DNA of 64,000 nt, taken from assembly GCA_035048495.1 (NCBI GenBank), contig CM068540.1:15794829-15858828 (forward strand), in the 5' to 3' direction. The stretch is from Euptelea pleiosperma (taxonomy: Eukaryota; Streptophyta; Magnoliopsida; Ranunculales; Eupteleaceae). The position numbers and the translations under genes are program-made. This document shows, piece after piece, positions 12,901 to 24,900 of the stretch (positions are counted from its first letter, which is position 1; every line of letters starts with the position of its first letter). The notes under the pieces were generated by a model. That model made no database searches, was not told where the DNA came from, and was given only the letters and a program-made list of their open reading frames with translations.

Positions 12901-15900
12901 AATAAAGATAAAGAATAAAAAGAGATAAGTGGAGTCTCACCATTTAGGGTTCCACTAGTATGTAGTCACACCGCACAAGAGGAGCTGTTTATGGAGTCAC
13001 ACAACCAAGGAATAAAGGAGTCACACCCCTAAACAAATAGCAACGGTAATCAAACAATGTTTTCTTGTCATATATAAAGAGAACATGTATTTATAGTGGT
13101 TTAGCCATTTAGGACCTTCACTCCTTTCCTACTTCTAAAACAAGTCAAATTTCTAAAACAACTCAAACTTCTGAACAAAATAAATCCCCTTTTAATAAAG
13201 ACACTTGGACTGTTATAAGTTATCTAGGAAACTTCTCACACAAGAAAACAACTTCTAAAAATCGACTCCATCTACTTTCTAATTCTTATCACAAAAGACT
13301 TAATTTAAATTCTAGTCCTACTACAATTGGAAACCAACTCAAGTTAGAAACTAACCTGCTAGGACTCCAATTTAAGATGCTAAAATAGATACTAAAATTG
13401 ACTAAATAATGGGCCTGGTGGACTGCTGCAGTGGGCCTTTAAATTGGCTGAAAGTGGACTGAACCATGGGCCTGTTGAGTGCTGTAAATGGGCCTATAGA
13501 TGAGCTGAATATAGACTATCAGCAGCCCACTTCTTCCTTTCTTCTTCTTTCTGGGTTTCCAAAGGGGATTCTTCTGTTCTTCCCAAGCAATGGCTCGATC
13601 TCCATCATTCTCAAGTGTAATGATTCCATCGATCAAAGGTTAAATATGTTACAGCCTTACAGGTGATTTGGTGTTGCTCATAGACATGGAAGGAAAAGGA
13701 ACTAATTTCACAAAATGATCACTGATTAAATGGTCCCAACATGTGTTTGATTCATATGCCATGAGAGAGCAATACTTCTATATCTGCACATGCATTAATT
13801 CAATTCTATCCAAATCTTAGCCTTGTGCAGCATGAGCACATATCTCCGTGTAGTGTGCTAGTAGCCCCAGACACATCCCAAAGTTGTGTTGATATTTTCA
13901 TGCATTTAGCATCTTCACTCTTCCTACAATTTAGCATATGCATCATAGAGCGTCCTACTCTCTTAGCAGTCTTAGTTTCAATTCCATGTTCAAATATTAG
14001 ATGTAGTCGGCCAATGGCCCCATAGCAATACCTTAAAGCCGTATAAGCATGTAACTAGGCTGCTGGCATCCCAATGTTGAAGAAATGATATTTTAGAGCC
14101 TAAAGAGGTATATGGCCTTTGTAGTTGGGGTATTTTTCCTTTTATTGTTAATTTTACAAATACATAACAAGAAATGGCTTGGCAGGCCACATACAATTTC
14201 AGCAATTACAAGTATGATTTTCATATGCATTATGTCTTGCTTCTTTGACAGGTTTTGAACACAGGAGGAGCCAATGGTTTTGAGAAGCTAGTAGAACCTT
14301 TGAAGTACCATAGATGCGTGTGTACCGTAGGTTATCCTTTCTTTCTTCTATGGTCTTTAAACATGTAATCATTTAAGATGGATGCTTTTCTGCACAAATA
14401 AAAGCAATTCTCCATCGCGAACCTTTGACATACATGCTCTCTCCTTCCATTTTGTTAATAAAATTTACAAACTAACTATATCTCTATGAATTTCCTAAGT
14501 TTGGATCTTCAGGAATGATGATTTGGAAGACACTGCGTGCTGGCGGTGTTAGCATTCCTTGCATTAGAGCTACAAATCTGGAGGACGCTGTGAACTGTGC
14601 AAGGAGTATGGCAAGATATGGTTTGTCTTCTTCCCATGCCAAGAATGGGTTACAAAAAAAAATTTGTAGTCCAGTTCTATGTTTTAATTGCTCTAAATTT
14701 GCACATACGGCCGTGAAGTTGAATCAGTGATTTAGGGTTAGGGTTAGGGTTAGGTTTAGGATGAAGAGAGAAGAGAGAAGGAAAGGATGTCATGTGATTA
14801 GGTCACATGACTTCACAAAAAATATTATATATGGAGAACTTTACAAAAGACAAATATACCCCTCAAGAGGAGTATTTACAATACCCCTATTACAAAGAAA
14901 TACGTGGAAAAATACGTATCTGACAACACTCCCCCTCAAGTTGGTGCATAGATATCTCTCATGCCCAACTTACATAGACAGTTGACAACTCCCTTAGTGA
15001 AAACATCAACAACTTGTTCACTAGTCTTCACAAACGGGGTACACACTTCCCCAGAGACAATCTTCTCTAATGAAGTGGCAGTCTACCTCAATGTGCTTGG
15101 CGCGATTATGCTGAACAGGATTGTGAGCAATGCTGATAGCGGCCTTGTTGTCACAGTAAAAGCTCACATACTCTAAGACTGGGAAACCAAGTTTAGCAAC
15201 CAACATCTTTGACCAAAGTATCTCATACAAGCCATGGGCCATTGCCCTGAATTCGGCCTCTGCACTAGATCTGACAACGAGTTGCTTCTTGCTCCTCCAA
15301 GTGACCAGATTGCCCTCAGTAAAGGTGTAAAACCCTGAAATAGATCGTCGGTCATCTTTGGCACCTGCCCAGTCTGCATCGGTGTACGCCTCTATACACA
15401 TGTGGCCATTCTTTTCGAACAGAAGACCTCTACCAAGAGCCGACTTGAGATACCTCAAGATCCTGTGTGCCGCCTCTAAATGAACATCTTTGGGTGAGTG
15501 CATATACTGACCGATAACATTCACTGCATAAGCAATGTCTGGTTTATTCAATGAGAGATAGATCAATCTCCCAAGTAGTCTCTGGAAGCTCCCTCCTGGC
15601 ATCTGCTAACTGGTGATTCTACTTTGTGGGAGTTTTCATCGGCTTGGCTCCTAAGTTGTCGAATCCTTTAATAGGTCTAAGACATACTTCCTTTGTTAGA
15701 TGAAGATCCCCTGACTGGATCTTGCGAAAAATACGTTGGTCTACAAACTGGGTTTTTTGCAATATTCAAGGAAAACAGCCAAAAAACATATCAAATCGAT
15801 CCAAAAAATTCTCCAAAAATAACCAAAAAAAGAGGAAAAAATATACTCTATCAAATGGTTGAGTTTCAGGTTGGAGTATGGAACCAATTGCTGATGTTAG

Positions 15901-18900
15901 CCGTACAGCCTAGATGACGTCATCATCCTCCTGATTGATCTTTGGAAGAATTCCCTTAAAAAATCCCCTTAGATTGGCTCTGATACCAAGTTGAATATGT
16001 GATTTAGGGTTAGGATTAGGTTTAGGATGAAGAAAGGAGAGAGAAGAGGGAAGGAAATGATGTCATGTGATTAGGTCACATGACTCCACAAAATATATTA
16101 TATATGGAGAACTTTACAAAAGACAAATATACCCCTCAAGAGTATTTACAATACTACCCCTATTACAAAAGAAATACGTAGAAAAATACGTATTTGATAA
16201 CAAATAGTTGCATAATGTAAGAATCAGTTTTATATGGACTCTTGGGTACCCTCAGCTTTTGTTTTTCTTAGGGAGTTTTCTCTCCTTTCTTAATGAAACA
16301 TACATGCTTATCAAAAAAAAATGTGGACTCTTCGGTAGCTTGCATGGGGTCCCCAAGTTGGACTCTTAGGACACCTTGTTCGACACTTAGTCTGTATGAA
16401 TCATGCAAATTGACCTCTCACATGTGCTTTATGGTTATTGAAATTCATATAGATATAATGGATATTGCCATAATTTTCACACTATTTTTGTTTATTTATA
16501 CTCTTTGTCTCAAAATTATACAATAGTTGCATAAAAATAACTGTGATTTTTTGTTGTTCTATATCTCCTTTATATTATGTTGTTGTGCATCTTGTATAGG
16601 TGAGTCAGTGAGTCCAGACTTTTATGGTTGACATGTCTATCTCCGGGATGTGTAAGATACCAACTATTGCATCCATGTAACACTATTACGAATAGATATA
16701 AATGTTAAAGATAGTTGAAATGGATCGTGTTTTAGGAACAAAGTTAACATTAGTCTACAAGTTGGTTTCCCAAACTCCGACGATTATGGAATGCATCTTC
16801 ATAGCTACAAGCTTTTTGCTAGTGAAATGGCTATCAACCTTGACTTTTTTCCTCTTCTCGTGAAACACAGTATTGGAATATTTTTTATAATGCCGCTTGA
16901 TGTCGCAATAAATGCCATTACGAGATCAACACTGTTCAATCTTGGTTAGAAGGGTTCTCAACTGGACAACTCATAAGTGGATGGGCCTTGTATTGGGCTT
17001 AGAAAATTGATAAAAAACACAATAAATAAAAGTTTGGCATGTATTATACCGTCTTTCCAAGTAACCTCCTTAGACCAATTGTTTCTAGATCAATTATTTC
17101 GAAACGTTTCGTTGGCTACCCATACTAGGAATACGTGAGGAAAATTTCTGAAAATATTAACGATGAAATAAAAAACAAGTGGTTGACCAACGATTACTAG
17201 CGATTCCGGCTTCATGCAGGCGTGTTGCAGCCTGCAATCCAAATTGAGGATGGGTTTTTGGGGTTAGCTCACACCTTAAAACATGAGCTGAGGATAGCCA
17301 TGCACCACCTATCACTGGGGCTTTGGTCGTCAGCTCCCCTGTCATCAAGTCATCAACTTCCGACACTGGGCAGGCGTCAGCCCCCATACATGGTCTTATG
17401 ACTTTGCGAAGACCTGTGTTTTTGGTAAACAGTCGTCCGGGCTTGGTCACTGCGACCCCCTTTGTGAGGAGGCACCCCTTCTCCCGAAAGGGCTCGCTTT
17501 GACCGTTATGCTTGGATGACCCCTTCTCATAATGAGAATGTACACTGGTTCGGTATGGAATGAACTTATTGTTATCATATACGTAGAAATACGTATTCTA
17601 TATGTATCGGGGGGTAGTTCTGTAAATACCCCCTTGAGGGGTATATTTGTCTTTTTAATTTGGGACTTACATAAATAAGATTTATGGAGTCATTGTGACC
17701 TAAGCACAATAGACATCCATCTTCTCTCTTCTCTCCTCTCTTCTCTCTTCCACAAACCTAAACCTAACCCTAACTCTAACCCTAATTCATCAATTCAACT
17801 TGGTATCAGAGCCAACCTTAGTGTTTTCTACAAGAGGACAGACCGGAGATCAACCAGGCAGACGATGACGTCATCAAAGCCGTACGGCTGACGTCACAGC
17901 TGTACGGACAGAGTTCCCCATTCAACCTGAAACTTCATCACTTGAAAGAGTATGATTTATCCTCTTTTTTAGTGATTTTTTGATAATTTTCTGGGTTGAT
18001 TTGGACTGTTTTTTGCTCCTCGTTCTCAAAAAATCGAGAAATTTCGTTTTTCATACCAGCCTTAATATCAGTCCCTTAAGGAGTTTTTTGGGGGGATTTG
18101 TTGCTTCGTTTCAATCCCCTACAATGTTACCTTCATGATGATACTACTTTCGAGTGGATCTGAGAAGGATTGAAGGTTTGGGGTCGAAAAATACCCCTTG
18201 TTATTACCGCCGGTACGGTTTTTTGCCCTCTTTGGGCTGTTGGCAGTGTATCACACTCACTAATCTATCCCCTAAGGTATCTCAATGGCTGATTGAAGGG
18301 TATTGGGAGTTGTTTTACTCTTCCTATTGCTATCTATACCTAATTTGGGACTTATTTGGCCTATCGGGTGGTCTGTTACCTCCTCTAATGACTTATATTA
18401 GATGGGTGTTGTATCCTTGAGGTCTATGTGTTCTTTGGGACTTCATCAGATGTGATTATAGCCTTCGGTGTGGCCTTTTAGCCGTGTTCTGGCCCTCAGG
18501 TGCTTGCTTGTGACATTCCGGCGCTCTTATTTGGTTGTTCTGAGTGATAGTCCTTCATGGCAGACCCTTCACCTCCCGTGGTTACCCCGCCTTCCTTGCC
18601 TTCTCCTTCAGGGTCAGATGTGAGCACTGATGTTCCCTCCACCGGTATTGGAGGCCCTATGGTGCATCACTTGGCCTATGAGAACCCTAGCTTACAGATC
18701 ACATCAGTAAAGCTAGACGGCAAGAATTATTTGCGTTGGGCACAGGCAGCACGGTTGTTTATTGGAGGCCGTGGGAAGTTGGGTCACACTACGGGAGATA
18801 CAGTTGAGCCTCCCAAGACCGATCCATCTTATCGACAGTGGCAGACAGATGATCTTACTGTCATGTCATGGCTCCTCAACTCTATGGAGCCTGATATCAG

Positions 18901-21900
18901 TGAGAGTTTCTTATTTATGCGCACAGCGCAAGAGGTCTGGGAAATCACTGAGAAGACTTACTCACAGCAGCAGAACACAGGACGGGCATTTCAGCTGAGA
19001 CAGACTATCTCCCACTTTCGGCAGGGGGAGAAGTCTCTCTCACAGTACTACACTGCTCTTCGTACCTTGTGGCAGGAGCTTGATCATTACTACTCTTATC
19101 AGCCTCTCAACCCATCAGAGGTTGCGCCCTTTCGTCGATATATAGAGAAGGGCCGGATCTTTGATTTCCTGGCTGGGCTCAATCCGTCTTATGAGCTTGC
19201 CCGTGTTCAGATTTTGAGTAGTAGGATGGATCTTCCCTCTCTCAGTGAGGTGTATGCCTATCTTCAGAGTGAGGAGAGTCGGAGGATCTCTCTTCAGAGT
19301 GAGCATCCCCTTCTAGAGCGATCAGCGCTAGCAGCTTCTCCTGCTTATCAGCCTCAGCAGTTACAGCAGCCTTCGAGGGGTATATCTCATCAGCCTACCT
19401 CAGCTCCATCTTATGCTCCTACTGGATCTTCTCCTGGGAAGTCTCTGCCTAGAGAGAGGCCCAAGTGTGATTTCTGCGGCAAGTTAGGGCATGTGCGTGC
19501 CAAGTGTTGGAAGCTACATGGGCGTCCTAGCCAACCAGCCTCTTCCAGTGCTCATACAGTCAGTGTGGATTCTTCTGCTCCTTTCCCAGGACAGGCCCTA
19601 GCGAGCCCTCTTCCTTCAGCTCCTCCTAGTGGTTTTTCAGCCACCGAGTATGCAGGCCTTCGACGCCTCCTTCAGCAGCTTGATGGTCCATCTGCCATAT
19701 CATCCACCTCCTTCGCACAGTCAGGTAACACTAGACTTGCTCATCATGTGTCCCTCCCATCATCCAGCCCCACTTGGATCATTGATTCAGGGGCTTCGGA
19801 ACACATGACGGGCTTGTCTTCTTTATTTTCTACTTATTCCATATGTTCTGGCCGTGATAAGGTGAAGACAGCTGATGGCACCTTATCTTCTGTGTCTGGG
19901 AAAGGGAATATCCTTCCCTCTCCCCAATTGCTTCTTTCATCAGTTTTGCATGTTCCCAGATTTACTTCTAACCTACTTTCTGTTAGTGCTTTGACTAAAT
20001 CCCTAAACTGTAGTGTCACTTTTTCTCCTACTTCTTGTGTCTTTCAGGACCTCGAGACGAGGAGGACGATTGGCACTGGACATGAAGCTCATGGCCTCTA
20101 CCTTCTGGATGGACGCCTTCCTGAGCCCACAGCACTACAGTCGTCTGCTAGTAGTAGTAGTAGGATAGATGTTGTTTTGAGCTGGCATGCCCGTCTGGGG
20201 CATGTCTCTTTTCAGTATTTGAAACTTTTATTTCCTAGTTTGTTTGTTTCTGTTTCTTTTTCGGCTTTACACTGTGAGACTTGTGAGCTCTCTAAGCATT
20301 GTAGATCGAATTATCCCTCCAGAGGTAATAGAAGTTCTACTTGTTTTGACATTGTGCATTCTGATGTATGGGGCCCTTCCCCCACTACTTCTATCTTTGG
20401 CTTCCGCTATTTTGTTTCTTTTGTTGATGATCATACTAGGTGTACATGGGTCTATCTCATGAAAACCAAAGATGAGGTTCATTCCATCTTTAAGGGTTTT
20501 CATAAGATGATCCAGACCCAGTATGGTATCTCCATCAAGGTTCTTCGTACTGACCAGGGTGGAGAATATATGTTTGGGGGTCTTCAACATTACCTCATTG
20601 ACCATGGGATTTGTCACCAAAATTCCTGCAGCTACACTCCTCAACAGAATGGTGTAGCTGAAAGGAAAATGCGGCACTTGACTGAGATAGCTCGGTCTCT
20701 CTTGATTGGCTCTCAGGTCCCCAAATCTTATTGGTCAGATGCTGTGTTGACGGCTGCCTACTTGACTAACAGAATACCATCTCGAGTGCTCAATTTCCAG
20801 TCTCCTATTCAAGTCCTTGTTCCTGGCTCTCCTCTATTCACTATTCCTCCTCGCATCTTTGGGTGTGTATGCTATGTACATATCCTGGGTCCCCATCGCA
20901 CCAAACTCGATCCTAAAGCACTCAAGTGCGTCTTTCTTGGTTACTCCTCTACCCACAAGGGATACAAGTGTTACCATCCGTCTTCTGGGAAGAAGTTTGT
21001 CTGCATGGATGTCACCTTCCGTGAGGAGCTGTCTTTTTTCTCCCCCACCTCTCTTCAGGGGGAGAGTCGTAGTGAAGAGAGGTGGACTGTTCCTCTTCCT
21101 GCTATATCCCTATCTCCTCCCTTAGAGTTTGAGAGCTCTCTGCCTACTCATATTACTAGTGGGATTGATAGTACTCCTGGAGCTCAGAAGGAGCTCAAAG
21201 TCTATAGCAGAAGGGAGAAAGCTACAGCCGATCCAGTACCAGTGGTTCCTACCTTGGATCCAGGTAATCCTCCACCTCTTTCTATGCCTGTCATTTCTCC
21301 TTCTACTGATGCTTCTGATCTTCCTATTGCTCTAAGAAAAGGAGTCAGAAGCTGCACTCAGCATCCTCTGAGTAACTTTGTCTCCTATGATGCCTTGTCC
21401 CCCTCCTATAAAGCCTTTATCACTTCCCTTTCCACTATTCCTATACCCTCTTCAGTGGCAGAAGGGTTGGCTCAACCAAGATGGAAAGCTGCTATGATAG
21501 AGGAAATGAAAGCTTTGGACAAGAATGGGACATGGGAGCTTGTTGACCTGCCAAGAGGCAAGAAACCTGTGGGTTGCAGATGGGTGTTCACAGTCAAACA
21601 CAAGGCAGACGGGTCTATTGAGAAGTACAAGGCGAGATTAGTAGCCAAGGGGTACACCCAGACCTATGGGATTGATTATGTGGAGACCTTTGCACCTGTG
21701 GCAAAGATGAACTCCATCAGGGTGTTGTTGTCAGTGGCAGCAAATCAAGAGTGGCCTTTGCATCAGCTAGATGTAAAGAATGCTTTTCTTCATGGGGACC
21801 TACATGAAGAAGTCTACATGGTGCCTCCTCCTGGATTCACTCCACCAGGACAAAGTAGCAAGGTGTGTAGACTGAAGAAAGCCCTCTATGGGCTTAAACA

Positions 21901-24900
21901 ATCTCCAAGGGCATGGTTCGAGAGATTCACCTTAGCCGTGAAGAAGCTGGGTTACACTCAAAGTCAGGCTGATCACACCCTATTTGTGAAGCATCAAGGG
22001 AAGAACACCACTGCCCTCATTGTTTATGTTGATGACATCATTCTCACAGGGAATGATACAGCAGAGGTAGCCAAGCTGAAGCTTCAGTTAGCGGAGGAGT
22101 TTGAAACCAAAGATCTAGGACCTCTCAAATACTTCCTAGGCATCGAAGTTGCAAGATCCAGTCAGGGGATCTTCATCTCTCAGAGGAAGTATGTCTTAGA
22201 CTTGTTACAAGACTCAGGCAGGTTGGGTACCAAACCAGTGGAAACTCCTATAGAGCAGAATCACCAGCTAGCAGATGCCAGTGGTGAACTCCTACAGGAT
22301 GTAGGGAGCTTTCAGAGACTAATTGGGCGATTGATCTATCTCTCCCTGACTCGACCTGACATTGCCTATGCAGTGAGTGTGATCAGTCAGTATATGCACT
22401 CACCCAGAGGTGTTCATTTAGAGGCAGCACATCGGATCTTGAGGTATCTTAAGTCAGCCCCTGGTAGAGGTCTTCTGTTTGAGAAGAATGGCCACATGCG
22501 TATAGAGGCTTATACCGATGCAGACTGGGCAGGGGCCAAAGATGATCGGAGATCCACTTCTGGATATTGCACCTTTGTTGGGGGCAATCTGGTCACTTGG
22601 AGAAGCAAAAAGCAACCCGTGGTCGCCAGATCTAGTGCAGAGGCCGAATTCAGAGCAATGGCTCATGGCTTGTGTGAGATGCTTTGGTTGAAAGTGTTGG
22701 TTGCTGAACTTGGTTTCCCAGTTTCTGGATCTGTGAGCTTATATTGTGACAACAAGGCCGCCATCAGCATTGCTCACAATCCCGTTCAGCATGATCGTGC
22801 CAAACACATTGAGGTGGACCGACACTTCATTAGAGAGAAGATTATCTCTGGGGCAGTGTGCACCCCATTTGTGAAGACTGATGAACAGGTTGCAGATGTT
22901 TTCACGAAGGGAGTTCCCAGTTGGCAACTCCATAAGTGCTTGTGCAAGTTGGGCATGAGAGATATTTATGCACCAACTTGAGGGGGAGTGTTATCATATA
23001 CGTAGAAATACGTATTCTATATGTATCGGGGGGTAGTTCTGTAAATACCCCCTTGAGGGGTATATTTGTCTTTTTAATTTGGGACTTACATAAATAAGAT
23101 TTATGGAGTCATTGTGACCTAAGCACAATAGACATCCATCTTCTCTCTTCTCTCCTCTCTTCTCTCTTCCACAAACCTAAACCTAACCCTAACTCTAACC
23201 CTAATTCATCAATTCAACTAATCATGGAATCGACTCGATCATCAGACTAGAAGTTCATAACCCCAACCGTGTTTGTTGAGGGAGTAGGCGAGCTATAGGG
23301 AAAATGATATATCTCCTTAGTAACCAAATTCAAACTTTACTAACCAGACAACTCATATGTGGACGGGCCTTCGCTTTGTACCAAGTTGAAAATTTGATAA
23401 TAAACACTAAATAAAAGTTGAATGTGTTATACCGTCTTTCCAAGGGGGTGGGGTGCGGGGAAGGGAGTGGGCAGACTACGAGGAAATTGATATATCTCCT
23501 TAGTATTTAACCAAATTCAAATTTTGCTTCACTATGGAAGGGATTTCAAAATGCACCATATCGATGTAACAAACCACCTTATGGAATTTGTGGAAGAAAA
23601 AGAAGAGGAAGAGAAATAGGACGAAAGGGAGAGAGAGAGAGAAGAAGAGAGGTCCTCTCTACCTTAATATTATTAACATGGGAATGTAAAATTTCATAAA
23701 TGCCTTTAATGGGCTAAGGCTATAAGAGTGACAAGATTACCCTCAACATACATCAAATATCCTAGACACGAAAGAAAAAGAAATACATATTATGTCCCTA
23801 ACTCTTTTATACTCCCCATTAAGTTGGAGCATGTGTATCAAACATGCCTAGCTTTGACACGTTAGCTGAATGTGTCGGCTTAAACAGTGCTTTAGTTAAG
23901 ATACTAGCAATTTGATTGGAAGACCAAGCGTAGGGAGTCGTACGTGTATCAAAAGCTACCTTTTTGCAGATGTAGTAACAATCAACCTTGATGCTTGGTT
24001 TGCTAATAGAAAATTGGATTAGCTACAATATGAATGGCCGCTTGATTGTCCAATGCATCTCCATTGGGAGAGGACTTCAATCCCAAACTCATGAAAGAAA
24101 TCTCAAAGACATGTTAGCATGATTTAAAGTCTCGGCTGAGATCGAGTTCACTCGCTCGAGTCAACTCAGTCTTGGCTGGGACTGAGACATTATCTCGGGT
24201 TGACTTGCCCGAGACAACTCATATTTACCTCTTTCTCACATTCTCTTGGCTGAGTTGGTGTTGAGACTAAGTTGGTTCGGGCACAAAATGATCTGATATT
24301 TGCAGAGGCTGAGACTTTTGACCATGCTTGCAAGCTCACAACAAGTGTGAGCCATGGCTCTGTACTCTGCCTTAAGGATGGAGCAAAGTACAATTGGCTG
24401 CTTTTTGATCCTCCATGTCACCAAATTATATGTAACAAATATACAATAACCTGAGATGGATTGACGATTAGAAGCAAATCATGTCTATTCAGCGTTTAAA
24501 TAAGCAGCGACATAGAAATTTCCCCTCGAAGTGTATAAGAGACCAAGGCTTAGGGAAACCTTGATGTAGCGGAGAAACCAACAAACAACCTCCATATGTG
24601 AAGTCTGAGGTGATGCAAGAGCATCGATTTAGCTTTGGGAGCACTATATGTGTATGGCAGCACACCATAACAACAATAAACATTGGGCCTAGGTATTATT
24701 ATTTTATGTTTCTTTTAAATTGTTTAAGAAGTCTTTTAATACTTAAAAGGTGTGTGGTCCAGCCAAGTTGTAGTTGTTACTGTTGTAATCTTGGATTGTA
24801 ACCAGGATAAGAGATTAGGGTTAGAGATGGAAGAGAGGAGAGGAGAAGAGAATTGGGGGAAGATGAGAAATCGTATAGAGCTTAGAATAGCCTACACGAT

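Larger units (their letters stand above)
14719..16202 (-). mobile_element. Internally deleted copia element, relative of the intact one at 17570
   Basis: The - strand LTRs are 14719-14928 (3' LTR) and 15991-16202 (5' LTR), both starting TGTT(A/G)TC and containing the same TTTAGGG-like run. The polypurine tract (CTCCCCCTCAAG on +) is at 14929. The primer site (CTGATACCA on +) is at 15980-15988. Only the RNase H region and scraps of RT and leader remain; gag, protease and integrase are deleted. No target duplication could be matched, so one end may be altered. Confidence 0.88.
17570..23218 (+). mobile_element. Full-length Ty1/copia retrotransposon with identical LTRs
   Basis: The 5' LTR is 17570-17798 or so and the 3' LTR 22989-23218. 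Reading both base by base I find no difference over about 229 bp. A primer site TGGTATCAGAGCC at 17801 and a polypurine tract TTGAGGGGGAG just before 22989 frame a 750-bp leader and one uninterrupted gag-pol ORF. A candidate target duplication is CTTAT/CTAAT (one mismatch), depending on where the LTR is taken to end. It lies in sense orientation inside murD intron 11. Confidence 0.96.

Noticed and set aside
12660..13660. LTR element in murD intron 9
   Set aside because: No paired repeats, primer site or domain could be found.
14733..14760. Telomere or chromosome end
   Set aside because: The TTAGGG run lies inside an LTR that is repeated elsewhere in the window, with genes on both sides.
17157..17450. 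97-codon ORF on the - strand
   Set aside because: It is a chance frame across the plastid rRNA pieces.
20267..20677. 136-codon ORF antisense to the copia polyprotein
   Set aside because: It is the shadow of the intact gag-pol frame and has no domain of its own.
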